A DNA stretch of 58,207 bases from Methanoculleus caldifontis (GCF_032842345.1 NZ_WBKO01000002.1:1-58207), one strand, 5' to 3'; shown: positions 7,892 through 16,738, counted from the first letter of the stretch. The notes: a model not told the origin generated them from the sequence alone. Numbers and translations are program-made.

Positions 7892-8926
7892 TCATCCCCC
7901 ATAAAAGATGCTCGCCATCTCATAGAGGTCCATATCCACCGTCTTGAGGTTCGCCACCGCCTCTTCGAGCGGGACCGCGACGATCTCGTTCCCTCTGAGC
8001 GCGACCATCTTCCCGAAGTCCTTGTCCCTGATGAGGTTCGCCGCCGCCACCCCAAACCGGGTCGCGAGCACCCGATCGTGCGCCGTCGGGGACCCGCCGC
8101 GCTGGACGTGGCCGAGCACCGTCACCCGCACCTCCATATCGAGCCTCTTCTCGAGCTCGTCGCGCAGGATGTTGCCGACGCCGCCGAGCGTTACGTGGCC
8201 GAACTCGTCCGTCCGGGCGGACCGGGTGATCGCCTCCGCCATCCCCTTCGGCTGGGCGCCCTCCGCGACCACGACGATGCTGAACTGCTTTCCCCGCTCG
8301 TAGCGCGCCTTGAGGTGCCGGGTGACCTCGTCGAGGTCGAACGGGATCTCCGGGATGAGGATCTCATCGGCTCCGCCGGCGATCCCGGCCACGGTCGCGA
8401 TCCATCCCGCATGCCGGCCCATCACCTCCACCACCATGACCCGGTGGTGCGACTCCGCCGTCGTGTGGAGGCGGTCGATCGCCTCCGTGACGATCGAGAC
8501 GGCGGTATCGAACCCGAAGGTGTAGTCGGTCGCGCCGACGTCGTTGTCGATGGTCTTTGGGACCCCCACGACCGGAATGCCGATCTTCGAGAGTTTGTTC
8601 GCGACGCCGAGGGTATCTTCACCCCCGATCGCGACGATGGCATCGATCCCGAACTTCCTGATGTTGTCGCGCAGCCGCTGGACGTCCGCCTCGTTCTTGA
8701 AGGGGTTCGTCCGCGACGTCCCGAGGATCGTCCCGCCTTTGGGGAGGATCCCGGTCACCGAGTAATCGGTGAGCGGTTCGACGTTCCCGGCGACCAGTCC
8801 GTGCCATCCGTCCCGGATCCCGATCGTGTCGAATCCGTATCTCGCCCCTGTCCGCACCACCGCCCGGATCACCGCGTTCAGGCCCGGACAGTCTCCCCCT
8901 CCCGTCAGTACGCCGACCGTCGTCAT
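7892..8926 (-). CDS. pfp: 6-phosphofructokinase, probably pyrophosphate-dependent
   Basis: 344 residues of the PfkA family: GGGDCPGLNAVIR at 9-21, substrate loop PKTIDND at 123-129, and GRHAGWIA further on. Two positions decide the phosphoryl donor: ATP enzymes have Gly in GGDGS and PGTIDND, pyrophosphate enzymes have Asp and Lys. Here the motif is GGED (D104) and K124, the pyrophosphate pattern. The reaction, fructose 6-phosphate to fructose 1,6-bisphosphate, would then be reversible and could serve both glycolysis and gluconeogenesis. The start is 4 bases after the aldolase stop; same operon. Donor assignment is inferred from residues only. Confidence 0.9.
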   Translation of the reverse strand: MTTVGVLTGGGDCPGLNAVIRAVVRTGARYGFDTIGIRDGWHGLVAGNVEPLTDYSVTGILPKGGTILGTSRTNPFKNEADVQRLRDNIRKFGIDAIVAIGGEDTLGVANKLSKIGIPVVGVPKTIDNDVGATDYTFGFDTAVSIVTEAIDRLHTTAESHHRVMVVEVMGRHAGWIATVAGIAGGADEILIPEIPFDLDEVTRHLKARYERGKQFSIVVVAEGAQPKGMAEAITRSARTDEFGHVTLGGVGNILRDELEKRLDMEVRVTVLGHVQRGGSPTAHDRVLATRFGVAAANLIRDKDFGKMVALRGNEIVAVPLEEAVANLKTVDMDLYEMASIFYGG

Positions 8927-8930
8927 CCCG

Positions 8931-9851
8931 TCACCTCCCTCCTTCGTAGATCTTCATCGCCTCGTCCACGCTCGCATCGTCGAGGGTGATCGCCGATATC
9001 GCGTTGCAGAACCGGACGGCCTCGTCGAGCGACCGCTGATGGATGTTCCTGCCGGTCGCGTTCCCGACCATGCCGCCAAGGTGGATCTGGTCGTGAAGCT
9101 GCTGCAGGAACTCCGGCACGCTGGCATGCGCCCCACCCGCACAGACCGCGCCCGTCCTGCCGGCCGCCGCCGCCGCCTCCTTAAGCAGCGCGGCATCGAT
9201 CGTCCCGCCCTTCTTCGGGGGGTTCACCTTCGCGAAGTCGCTCCCGAGGGTTGCCGCGACGCCCGCCGCCCCCGCGACCAGGTGCGGGTCCCGCTCGTCC
9301 TTGACCGCCTTGCCGCGGGGATACATCCAGAGCACGGTGATGAGGCCGTTCGCGTGCGCGTGGTTGATGAGCTGGGCCGCCTGGTAGAGCATCATCGGCT
9401 CGTACTCGCTGCCGAGGTAGACTGTGTAGCCGACGCCGAGGATCGAGAGCCCCGTCCGGTCCCGGAGATCGACGACCTGCCCGACGTTGTGGAGCTCCGA
9501 ACTGAGCGGGTCCCGCTGGGAGGTCCCGACCAGGTGGGTCTTGGAGTTGAGTTTGACGAGATACGGCACGTCCCGGTAATCCTCGCCATACCGGGCGATC
9601 ATGCCGAGCTGGGTGGCAAAGACCCCGATCCTCGCCCGGCTCGCGATCCGGAAGAGATGTTCGGGGTCGGCGTCTTCGGGGTGGATGCCTTCGCCGAAAA
9701 AGTCGTCGTTGAGGTGCTCGATCTTCTGGTCCCCGGCAAAGAGCATCAGCCTCCCGGTGCCGTGCGTGATCTTCCGGAAGTTCTCCCGGTACCTCTCCTG
9801 CTCTTCGGGAGGCACATCGAGAGGGATCCTGATATCGGGTGCTGGTGACAT
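8931..9851 (-). CDS. fba: Archaeal class I fructose-bisphosphate aldolase (DhnA family)
   Basis: 306 residues. The run LMLFAGDQKIEHLNDDFFGE near residue 37 and the segments WMYPRGK and DFAKVNPP are those of the archaeal class I aldolase/DhnA family; the lysine of DFAKVN is the likely Schiff-base residue. It would cleave or form fructose 1,6-bisphosphate from two triose phosphates. A related enzyme, ADH synthase (2-amino-3,7-dideoxyheptulosonate), shares the fold, but the phosphofructokinase next in the operon favours the aldolase role. GGAGGAAGGGG lies right before the ATG, with TTAAGTATC ~25 bases upstream. Confidence 0.87.
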   Translation of the reverse strand: MSPAPDIRIPLDVPPEEQERYRENFRKITHGTGRLMLFAGDQKIEHLNDDFFGEGIHPEDADPEHLFRIASRARIGVFATQLGMIARYGEDYRDVPYLVKLNSKTHLVGTSQRDPLSSELHNVGQVVDLRDRTGLSILGVGYTVYLGSEYEPMMLYQAAQLINHAHANGLITVLWMYPRGKAVKDERDPHLVAGAAGVAATLGSDFAKVNPPKKGGTIDAALLKEAAAAAGRTGAVCAGGAHASVPEFLQQLHDQIHLGGMVGNATGRNIHQRSLDEAVRFCNAISAITLDDASVDEAMKIYEGGR

Positions 9852-10165
9852 ACCCCTTCCTCCCCGTCCCTAGATACTTAAGTGTTGCTGGCGTCCGGAT
9901 GCCGGGTGCGGCAAGCCGGGGGGCGGGCTATGGACAGCCGGCTCACGCTGGCCGGGCGGAGGTGGCGGCGGCCCCCTTCCCGGCAGGGACGATCGGGAGA
10001 ACCGCTCCGGCCGGACCGGACGGCATCCCGGTGGCGGTGGTCGTCGCCCCGTATCGAGGGGCGTTTGACAATGTTTATTTTGCTTTCCGCCAGAATCATT
10101 CCTAAGTACCCGGCGCTGTCCTTCCGGCTGAAAGCGGTGCCGCACATCGATTCAGGAATAGCCCA
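9852..10165. promoter_or_regulatory. Divergent promoter region, aldolase / amino acid ABC operon
   Basis: No convincing gene in 314 bases. Near 9872-9885 lies the AT-rich aldolase promoter (minus strand). A hairpin CGCCCC-GTATCGA-GGGGCG occupies 10045-10063 and is followed by TTTGACAATGTTTATTTTGC (10064-10083), the likely TATA region of the transporter operon, leaving a leader of about 65 bases. Arginine/proline-rich frames on both strands look like GC-rich noise. Confidence 0.45.
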
Positions 10166-10843
10166 ATGGATCTTCTGCCAATCCTCATCGACTGGTTCCC
10201 GTATCTCCTCTCAGGCGTTGCCGCGACCCTCGGTCTTGTCCTCGTCGCTCTCGGTATAGGGGTCCTTATCGGCCTCCCCATGGCGCTCGGCCAGGTGTAC
10301 AGTTCTCGCCCGGTGCGCTATATCATCGGGATCTACGTCTGGTTCTTCAGGGGTCTCCCCATCCTCGTCCTGCTCTTCCTCTTCTGGTTCGGCATCTTCC
10401 CGGCGATCGGGCTCGGCGATCTCTCTGCGTTCGTCGTCGGAGCGGTCGTGCTGGGCCTGAGAGGCGCGGCGTACCAGTCCCAGATCTTCCGGGGGGCCAT
10501 CCAGTCGGTCGGGGAAGGGCAGATGATCGCGGCACGATCACTCGGGATGAGCAGGTTCACCGCCATCCATTCCGTCGTCCTTCCCCAGGCGATGCGGATC
10601 GCTCTTCCCGGATGGTCGAACGAGTACCCGAACATCCTGACGGACTCGGCAGTCTGTTACGCCATCGGGGTCGCAGAACTGCTCACCATCACATCGAGGA
10701 TGGTCACGCAGACTCATATCACGATGCCGATCTACCTCGCCGCGGCAGGGATCTTCATCATCTTAAATTACGGGGGCCTCAGAGTCCTGCACGGGCTTGA
10801 GAAGAGAGTCGCGGTTCCGGGGTTCGGGGCAGGAGGGATGTAG
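10166..10843 (+). CDS. Polar amino acid ABC transporter, permease 1
   Basis: 225 residues, five membrane helices, HisM/GlnP type. The EAA loop that docks on the ATPase is seen at GQMIAARSLGMSRFTAIHSVVLPQA. A second permease lies two genes on, so the channel is probably a heterodimer. First gene of a three-gene operon (permease, ATPase, permease) for uptake of a polar amino acid; the specificity cannot be read from the sequence. The C-terminus RVAVPGF is almost repeated in the second permease (RLAVPGT), showing that they are paralogues. Confidence 0.93.
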   Translation: MDLLPILIDWFPYLLSGVAATLGLVLVALGIGVLIGLPMALGQVYSSRPVRYIIGIYVWFFRGLPILVLLFLFWFGIFPAIGLGDLSAFVVGAVVLGLRGAAYQSQIFRGAIQSVGEGQMIAARSLGMSRFTAIHSVVLPQAMRIALPGWSNEYPNILTDSAVCYAIGVAELLTITSRMVTQTHITMPIYLAAAGIFIILNYGGLRVLHGLEKRVAVPGFGAGGM

Positions 10844-10846
10844 AAG

Positions 10847-11602
10847 ATGGACAACAACGAGATTGTGCTGAGAGTCGAGGACATACACAAGGCTTTCGGG
10901 GATAAGGAGGTGCTGCGGGGTGTCTCGTTCGATGTCCGGAGAGGCGAGACGATGGTCTTCATCGGCCCTTCGGGGACGGGAAAGAGCACGCTTCTCCGGT
11001 GCATCAACCAGCTCACGCTGCCCGACCGCGGAAGGGTCTGGCTCGACGGCGAGGAGGTCACGAACTCCGGAGCCCGGATCAACCATTTCCGGCAGAAGAT
11101 CGGGATGGTCTTCCAGAACTTCTTCCTCTTCGACCACCTCACCGCCGTCAGAAATGTCGAACTGGCCCTGCTCAAGGTCAGGGGAATGAGCAAGGCCGAG
11201 GCGCGCGAGAAAGCGCTCATGGAGCTCCGGCAGGTGGGGATGGAGGACTGGGCCGACCATTATCCGGCCGAGCTCTCCGGCGGCCAGGCCCAGCGGGTCT
11301 CCATCGCCCGGGCGCTTGCCATGGACCCGGATGTCATCCTCTTCGACGAGCCGACGTCCGCGCTCGACCCCGAACTGACCCGCGAGGTCCTAGAGGTCAT
11401 GAAGCGGCTGGCCCGGGACGGCATGACGATGCTCGTCGTCACCCACGAGATGGGGTTTGCCTGCTCGGTCGCAAACGAGATCCTCTTCATGGAGAACGGT
11501 GTGGTCGCCGAGCAGGGCTCTCCGGACCTGCTCCTGCACGATCCGCGGTTCACCCGAATGAAGGACTTCATCGGACGGTTTGATTCCCATCCGGGAGACT
11601 GA
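10847..11602 (+). CDS. Polar amino acid ABC transporter, ATP-binding protein
   Basis: 251 residues, GlnQ/HisP type. Walker A GPSGTGKST (residues ~42-50), Q-loop GMVFQNFFLF, signature LSGGQAQRV, Walker B VILFDEPTSALDP and switch histidine THEMGF are all intact. It powers the two permeases on either side. The ATG is 3 bases after the permease stop with AGGAGGG upstream, so translation is coupled. Confidence 0.95.
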   Translation: MDNNEIVLRVEDIHKAFGDKEVLRGVSFDVRRGETMVFIGPSGTGKSTLLRCINQLTLPDRGRVWLDGEEVTNSGARINHFRQKIGMVFQNFFLFDHLTAVRNVELALLKVRGMSKAEAREKALMELRQVGMEDWADHYPAELSGGQAQRVSIARALAMDPDVILFDEPTSALDPELTREVLEVMKRLARDGMTMLVVTHEMGFACSVANEILFMENGVVAEQGSPDLLLHDPRFTRMKDFIGRFDSHPGD

Positions 11603-11611
11603 GGCGCAGCG

Positions 11612-12298
11612 ATGGACCAGGCAACCTTCATCTTCGATATCCTCCTCCCGGCGCTGATGGAGGGGCTGGTCGTCACCCTGCAGCTGATCGCGTGCTCCGC
11701 CCCGTTCGGCCTCGCGCTCGGGATCGCCGTCGCGACGGGGAGGCAGTACGGCGGCCGCACCATCTCCTGGCTCTGCAAAACGTTCGTCTTCCTGATCAAG
11801 GGCACCCCGCTCCTCCTCCTCCTCTTCATCCTCTACTTCGGGTTGCCGGCGATTGGGATCACTTTCACGGCCTTCGTTGCATCGGTGATCGGGTTCATCC
11901 TCTGCAACGGCGCGTACAACGCCGAGTACATCCGGGGCGCACTCATATCGATCAAGGACGGCCAGATGGTCGCTGCCCAGGCTCTGGGGATGACCCGGTG
12001 GCAGGCGATCCGGAGCGTCATCCTGCCGCAGGCCCTCCGCCGGGCGATCCCGGGCCTTTCAAACGAGTTCATCTACCTCATCAAGTACTCGTCCCTCGCG
12101 TACATGCTCACGGTGATCGAGCTCTCCGGGGCGGGAAAACTGGTGGCGACGAAGTACTTCCTCTACACGGAGTCGTTTGCGGTGGTCGGGGTCGTCTACC
12201 TCGTCCTGGTGACGATCACGACTGCGGCGGTCCATCTCCTCGAGAAGCGGCTGGCGGTTCCCGGGACGGCCCGGGCGACCACCGCGGCTCAACTCTAA
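11612..12298 (+). CDS. Polar amino acid ABC transporter, permease 2
   Basis: 228 residues, same fold as the first permease of the operon, with the docking loop GQMVAAQALGMTRWQAIRSVILPQA and RRAIPGLSNEF. Five helices. It likely forms the pore with permease 1. Starts 9 bases after the ATPase stop. The operon is closed by a GC hairpin at 12321-12338. The binding protein is not in the operon but lies 1.2 kb downstream on the other strand. Confidence 0.93.
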   Translation: MDQATFIFDILLPALMEGLVVTLQLIACSAPFGLALGIAVATGRQYGGRTISWLCKTFVFLIKGTPLLLLLFILYFGLPAIGITFTAFVASVIGFILCNGAYNAEYIRGALISIKDGQMVAAQALGMTRWQAIRSVILPQALRRAIPGLSNEFIYLIKYSSLAYMLTVIELSGAGKLVATKYFLYTESFAVVGVVYLVLVTITTAAVHLLEKRLAVPGTARATTAAQL

Positions 12299-12320
12299 AT
12301 TTTTCATGCAGATACTTTCG

Positions 12321-12338
12321 CTCGCGCCTTTGCGCGAG
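12321..12338 (+). terminator. GC hairpin behind the amino acid ABC operon
   Basis: CTCGCGC, loop CTTT, GCGCGAG, followed by ATTTCAT; 23 bases after the permease stop. No long T-run, so a structured 3' end is as likely as true termination. Confidence 0.45.
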
Positions 12339-12375
12339 ATTTCATCACGGCTATATTTCACCACTGCTATAGTCT

Positions 12376-12442
12376 CACGCGAAGCCGCGAAGAACGCGAA
12401 ATGCAACGGTTCGTTAGAACCGGGGCATGAGCACCGTCAGGT
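12376..12442. repeat. Composite dispersed repeat, copy B
   Basis: CACGCGAAGCCGCGAAG (12376-12392) is the exact reverse complement of 1880-1896; GAACGCGAA follows, and GCATGAGCACCGTCAGGT (12425-12442) matches 1829-1847 with one base gap. The remainder of the gap to 12496 holds no gene I can support. Confidence 0.45.
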
Positions 12443-12496
12443 GGCTGCGCCGAGATCCCCGGACATGATGGGGCGGGGACGGAGCGGGGGCCGCCC

Positions 12497-13582
12497 TTAC
12501 CGCCGGTGCAGGTGCCGGTGGTGGATGTCGGGCTGGTGCGGGTGCTCGTGGACGATCCCGGCGTGCGCGTGGGGGTGGGAGTGCTCGCCGGTCCCGTTGA
12601 GCGTGGGGTCGCCGGGTTCGTGGGCGTGGTCGTGATGGAGGTCGTCGTGGCGGTGGCGGTGCTCGTGGACGGTCGCCTCATGCCGGTGGTGGTGGGAGTG
12701 CTCCTCGGTGACGAGGAGCCAGGCACCGAGGGCCATGACGGGCAGCGCGACGTAGAACCCTTCCGCCGGGACCTCGGCAAAGAGCAGGAGCGAGAAGAAG
12801 ACGCCGAAGAACGGGGAGACGGCGAGGAGCGAGCCCGCCCGCGCGGCACCGATGCCACGGAGAGCGAGGAGGAAGAGGATGCTCGTCAAGCCCCCGTAGC
12901 AGAGGAACCCGATCGCCATGGCGGCTATGGCCGTGGGCGGGTCCGGAAGGTGCTCCCCGGCGGCGAACGCGAGGAGGAGGACGACGGTGCCGGACCCGAT
13001 CCCCTTCACGGAGATGACCCGGAGGGGGTCCCTCGCCGAGAGCCGCTGCCCCAGGTTGTTGTCGACGGCCCAGAAGAGGCAGGTGAGCAGGATGCCGAGC
13101 GCTGCAAGGGAGAGCCCGATCCCGCCAGAGGGGTCCTGCGTAAGGACGATGCAGGCTGCGGTGATGCAGCCGAGCGCAACCCAGATCCGCCGGCTCACCC
13201 ACTCGCCAAAGACCGCTGCGGCGATCAGCGTCGTCGCCACGGCTTCGAAATTCAGGAGGAGGGCCGCCGTCGCCGCCGGCGTCGCCGGCAGGCTGAGTAT
13301 CAGGGTGACCGGGGCGAGCAGGCCTCCAAAGAGCGTCACGCCGATGAGCCAGGGGAGATCGCTCCTCGCAAGCGGCGCTTCCACATGGTTCCGGCGGGTG
13401 CCTGAGAAGACCCCTGCGAGGGAGAAGAGCAGGGCTCCCGACCCGCTGCCGAGCGAGACCAGTGCGGCAAGCGCGAGCGGCCCGGCTCCGCCGATGAGGA
13501 GTTTTGTGAACGGGGCGCTCCCGCCGATGAGGACCGCCGTTACCAGTGCACAGAGGACGGGTGTTCTGTACTGCGAAAACAT
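12497..13582 (-). CDS. DMT-family (EamA) exporter with histidine-rich tail
   Basis: 361 residues from ATG 13582 (MFSQYRTP). Ten hydrophobic helices in two EamA repeats cover residues ~5-290; conserved features include GGSAPFTKLLIGG in helix 1 and ALVSLGSGSG. After LVTEE the last ~67 residues hold 24 histidines in HxH and HHxH clusters with Asp and Glu between. Such tails bind Ni, Zn, Co or Cu. The family exports metabolites or amino acids; the tail suggests a metal-linked substrate or metal gating (inference). The first 34 codons of the longer frame look non-coding. Confidence 0.88.
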   Translation of the reverse strand: MFSQYRTPVLCALVTAVLIGGSAPFTKLLIGGAGPLALAALVSLGSGSGALLFSLAGVFSGTRRNHVEAPLARSDLPWLIGVTLFGGLLAPVTLILSLPATPAATAALLLNFEAVATTLIAAAVFGEWVSRRIWVALGCITAACIVLTQDPSGGIGLSLAALGILLTCLFWAVDNNLGQRLSARDPLRVISVKGIGSGTVVLLLAFAAGEHLPDPPTAIAAMAIGFLCYGGLTSILFLLALRGIGAARAGSLLAVSPFFGVFFSLLLFAEVPAEGFYVALPVMALGAWLLVTEEHSHHHRHEATVHEHRHRHDDLHHDHAHEPGDPTLNGTGEHSHPHAHAGIVHEHPHQPDIHHRHLHRR

Positions 13583-13691
13583 GGATTGGTTATAGCCGCT
13601 GCGGAGAGGATCGCGTGGATACAGAAGAAGGACCTCCGAAAGGGTTGTGCGCTGAGAGAAAAGAGGGGCCGATTGGCCCGACAATCCCGGT

Positions 13692-14489
13692 CTAGTTCAG
13701 GTTGTGCTTCTCTTTGAGTTCTTCCCAGTAGGGGTCGGCCTGCAGCTCCGCAAGCCCCTCGTTCATGAACGCGAGGAGCGCGGTGTCGTCCTTCCGGATG
13801 GCGACGCCGAACTGCTCTTTCGTCTCGACAAAGCCGATGGTCTTCATCGGCTTGCCTTTGACGATGTCGTTTAAGGAGACGTCGTCGTACATGACCGCAT
13901 CGATCCTGCCGATTCCAAGGTCACTGACCGCGGCCGGTGTGTCGGCGTAGAGTTTCAGGTTGGCCTTGGGCATCTTTCCGGTATCGATCAGGTTCTCCTC
14001 GATCCAGATTGCGGCGGTGCATCCCCGCTGCGTTCCGAGGATCGCTTTCCCGGCGAGGACATCGTCGAGCGTCACGTTCGAGTCGTTGCGGGCCACAACG
14101 TCCTGGTTGATGGTCCAGTAGGGGTCACTGAAGTTGACCGCTTCCTGCCGCTCGGGGGTGATCGTCATCCCGGCATAGACCATATCGATCTTCCCTGCCT
14201 GGAGCGTGGGGATGATGGCGTCCCAGTCGACTGCCGTGAACGTCACGTTGATGCCCTTCTTCGCGGCGATCCACTTCATGGAATCGACATCGAATCCCTG
14301 GGCGCTGCCGTCCTTGTCGACGTAGCTGTACGGCGGGTACGCACCGTCGATACCGACGATGTAGGAACTCTTTAACTCTGCTCCGCTGACGTCACCGGGC
14401 TTCTCGGCCGTTCCGGTGCACCCTGCACTTGCGACTGCCAGCACTGCGACGATGCAGGCCAGCACTGTAAGAATACCACGCATTCTCAT
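13692..14489 (-). CDS. Polar amino acid ABC transporter, substrate-binding lipoprotein
   Basis: 265 residues from ATG 14489. MRMRGILTVLACIVAVLAV then ASAGC gives a lipobox with lipid-bearing C24. The rest is an SBP_bac_3 domain: YIVGIDGAYPPYSYVDKDG, GFDVDSMKWIA, DGAITP-like YAGMTITPERQEAVNFSDPY. It catches the amino acid outside the cell and delivers it to the permeases at 10.2-12.3 kb; that pairing is inferred from proximity. Transcribed apart from the operon, from an AT-rich promoter near 14500-14525. Confidence 0.93.
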   Translation of the reverse strand: MRMRGILTVLACIVAVLAVASAGCTGTAEKPGDVSGAELKSSYIVGIDGAYPPYSYVDKDGSAQGFDVDSMKWIAAKKGINVTFTAVDWDAIIPTLQAGKIDMVYAGMTITPERQEAVNFSDPYWTINQDVVARNDSNVTLDDVLAGKAILGTQRGCTAAIWIEENLIDTGKMPKANLKLYADTPAAVSDLGIGRIDAVMYDDVSLNDIVKGKPMKTIGFVETKEQFGVAIRKDDTALLAFMNEGLAELQADPYWEELKEKHNLN

Positions 14490-14753
14490 AGCGAAGGGAT
14501 TAGATAGACAAGTAAAATTAACCTTTTGATATGGCCCTGCCGGAGGAACGGCTGGCCTGACGGCCGGCAAACTATCCGGTTTCAGAAGAATTCCCGTCGC
14601 CCTGTCCCCCTCTCGCTCGAACCGGTGCAGTCTCCGGAACCCCGGCCGCGCCGGGGCGAGCCTCGCCGCCGCAGCGTGAGCGATAGGTATTTATCCCATA
14701 CCCCCACTCAGGGGGCGTCTCCCGGAAGGAGCACGTAATGGGTGGGAAGAAGC

Positions 14754-15008
14754 ATGAAAGGCATGAAAGAGTCCGCCATGAGCGGGATGTCAAAGGCCAC
14801 CGGGTCCCTGCAGGGACTCGACCCGCGGGTGATCGATATGATCATGTCCCGGCTCAATTTCCCTGCATCGAAGAACGATCTCATCACCCGGGCGCAGGAT
14901 AGCGGAGCGTCGCAGGGTATCCTCGACGTATTGAACCAGTTCGAGGATAAGCAGTACAACAGTTCGGACGACGTGAAAGCCGAGTATCAGAGAGTTCAGA
15001 AGAGATAA
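14754..15008 (+). CDS. DUF2795 family protein
   Basis: 84 residues from ATG 14754, with GGTGG about eight bases upstream; a GTG at 14742 is the alternative. After MKGMKESAMSGMSKATGSLQ comes the DUF2795 core: MSRLNFPASKNDLITRAQDSGA, then ILDVLNQFEDKQYNSSDDV. The family is small, helical, cytoplasmic and without known function. The N-terminal 20 residues rich in Met, Ser and Lys are odd and may be disordered. A TATA-like GGTATTTATCCC lies at 14687-14698. The stop is followed by CCTTTTTT (15010-15017), a terminator. Confidence 0.75.
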   Translation: MKGMKESAMSGMSKATGSLQGLDPRVIDMIMSRLNFPASKNDLITRAQDSGASQGILDVLNQFEDKQYNSSDDVKAEYQRVQKR

Positions 15009-15172
15009 CCCTTTTTTAAGGTGGACAGGGCCCTGGCGGGACCGTCTCGCAGGACGGCAGTCTACGCCGAAAACCTGCTACCGTAGACCGGTCCTGCCAG
15101 CGCCGCATCGCACGATGGTCTTCTTCTCCCGCGGCCGCCACCTATATCCGTCATCGAGTTGCATGGCGTGGC

Positions 15173-15862
15173 ATGCTCATCATCGGACACCGGGGGGCCG
15201 GGGCTCTCGAGCCGGAGAACACCCTGCGGGCCCTGCGGAGGGGTATGGCATGCGCCGATCTGGTCGAGGTCGACGTGCGGCTCACGAAGGACGGCATTCC
15301 CGTCGCAATCCACGACGCAACCGTCGACCGGACGACGGACGGGACCGGGCCGGTCAAGGGCTACATCATCGAGGACCTGAAAGAACTGGACGCAGGCGAG
15401 GGAGAGACTATCCCGACGCTTCGCGAGATCCTCGATATCATCCAGGGACAGACCGGGCTTGTCGTGGAGATCAAGGAGCCCGGAACCGAGGCGATCGTCG
15501 CCTCGGTGCTGATGGACCTGATGCCGGAGCAGCTCTTCCTGGTCTCGTTCCATCCCGGGAGCGTTGCGACGGCGAAGAGGCTCCTCCCCGGCGCAAAGGC
15601 GGGCCTCATCTACTCCCAGGAGACCCCCGATCCCGTCGACCTTGCCCGCTCGGCGCAGGCGGATCTCATCCTTCCGCGGTGGGACCGCCTCTCGCACGGG
15701 GTGGTGGAGCAGGCGCACGACGCCGGGCTGCTCGTCGTCCCCTGGACGCTGAACGCGGAGGACGAGTTTGAAGAAGCGGCCCGGCTCGGGGTCGACGGTT
15801 TTGCGAGTGACGACCCCTGCGCCGCACGGCGCTACCTCCAGGAGAGCATCCCGGCAAGGTGA
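15173..15862 (+). CDS. Glycerophosphodiester phosphodiesterase
   Basis: 229 residues. GDPD fold with all catalytic residues: H6-R7 (IIGHRGAG), E15 (EPENT), E32 and D34 (VEVDVRLT), H48 (AIHD), and VEIKEP further on. It splits glycerophosphodiesters into an alcohol and a glycerol phosphate, calcium or magnesium dependent; in archaea the natural substrate may be an ether-lipid head group. No signal peptide, so cytosolic. TATATCC at 15143-15149 sits ~26 bases before the ATG, so the message is probably leaderless. Confidence 0.9.
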   Translation: MLIIGHRGAGALEPENTLRALRRGMACADLVEVDVRLTKDGIPVAIHDATVDRTTDGTGPVKGYIIEDLKELDAGEGETIPTLREILDIIQGQTGLVVEIKEPGTEAIVASVLMDLMPEQLFLVSFHPGSVATAKRLLPGAKAGLIYSQETPDPVDLARSAQADLILPRWDRLSHGVVEQAHDAGLLVVPWTLNAEDEFEEAARLGVDGFASDDPCAARRYLQESIPAR

Positions 15863-15870
15863 CGGGCCGG

Positions 15871-16710
15871 TCAGACGAGCGTCCCCGGCAGGTGCTTCAG
15901 GAGCCATGCCTTCACCTCGACGGAGAGGCTCTCCGCCACCTCGTCGAGGACGTGGCCCGCCCCTTCGTAGATGATCAGCCGCCGGGGCTCGACGGTGCGC
16001 CGGTAGACCTCCTCCGACGAGCGGTGAGGGATGACCGGGTCGGCGTCCCCGTGGATCAGGAGGACCGCCGCCCGTCCCGCGAGCCCTGCGACCGGTCCGG
16101 TCCCGGCCCCCTGTGTAGAGACGGCGACGACGGCCCTGACCGCGGGGTCGCCCGCCGCCGCCTGGATCACCACCGCCCCGCCGAAGGAGTGCCCGACCAG
16201 CCCGACGGCCGAGACGCCCTGACTCTTGAGGTAGCGGATACCGAGGACCGTATCGACCGTCGATTCCAGGAGGTCGGCCGGGTGCCGGTAGCGTACCCGG
16301 AGCGTGCTGATCCGGTCGTTTCGGAGATCTTTTGCCAGCCGCGGGTAGAGTTCCTTTCCCGGGGTGTCAAACCCGCCGCCGGTCCCGCCCACCATGACGA
16401 TGCCGTTCCGCCCCCCCTCCGCCTCGTAGTAGTGGCAGGCGATCGTCCCGCGATCGGTCTCGATCTCCACGAGGTCGTAGGCCTCCCCGGGCCGGGGCGT
16501 CCTTCTCACATCCGTGGGGCGGACCTCTACCCTCGTAGTCTCCACTTCGACTGCAGCCGTGCCGAGCATGGCGGGCAATAGATCCCTCGCATACTTCTCT
16601 TTTGTGGCGTCTGTACCGGCCGTGATCGAGACCTGCCTGCGCGCCGGGGTGAGGCCCGGTCCTGCGCCTCGCAGGCAGGGATTCCGCCCAAACTCCAGCA
16701 GAAAGTACAT
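15871..16710 (-). CDS. Alpha/beta hydrolase (dienelactone hydrolase-like)
   Basis: 279 residues as drawn. Nucleophile S175 in GHSFGG, acid D224 in HGDADPVIP and H253 in GAGHVLD form the triad; the oxyanion part GGTGGGFDTPG lies near 108. Esterase or thioesterase of the prolyl-oligopeptidase/dienelactone-hydrolase group, substrate unknown. The start is uncertain: the TATA-like block at 16723-16733 would place the transcript start just inside this ATG, and residues 1-26 are not family-like; but TDATKEKYARDLLP from residue 33 looks real. It is divergent from the HtrA gene. Confidence 0.8.
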   Translation of the reverse strand: MYFLLEFGRNPCLRGAGPGLTPARRQVSITAGTDATKEKYARDLLPAMLGTAAVEVETTRVEVRPTDVRRTPRPGEAYDLVEIETDRGTIACHYYEAEGGRNGIVMVGGTGGGFDTPGKELYPRLAKDLRNDRISTLRVRYRHPADLLESTVDTVLGIRYLKSQGVSAVGLVGHSFGGAVVIQAAAGDPAVRAVVAVSTQGAGTGPVAGLAGRAAVLLIHGDADPVIPHRSSEEVYRRTVEPRRLIIYEGAGHVLDEVAESLSVEVKAWLLKHLPGTLV

Positions 16711-16722
16711 TACTATAGATTA

Positions 16723-16733
16723 CCAAATATAAA
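16723..16733. promoter_or_regulatory. Shared TATA region between hydrolase and HtrA genes
   Basis: Only 28 bases separate the two starts. CCAAATATAAA (16723-16733) serves the minus-strand hydrolase; TACTATAG at 16711-16718 lies about 26 bases before the plus-strand ATG 16739. The two promoters overlap, so the genes probably exclude or co-control one another. Confidence 0.5.
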
Positions 16734-16738
16734 TCACA

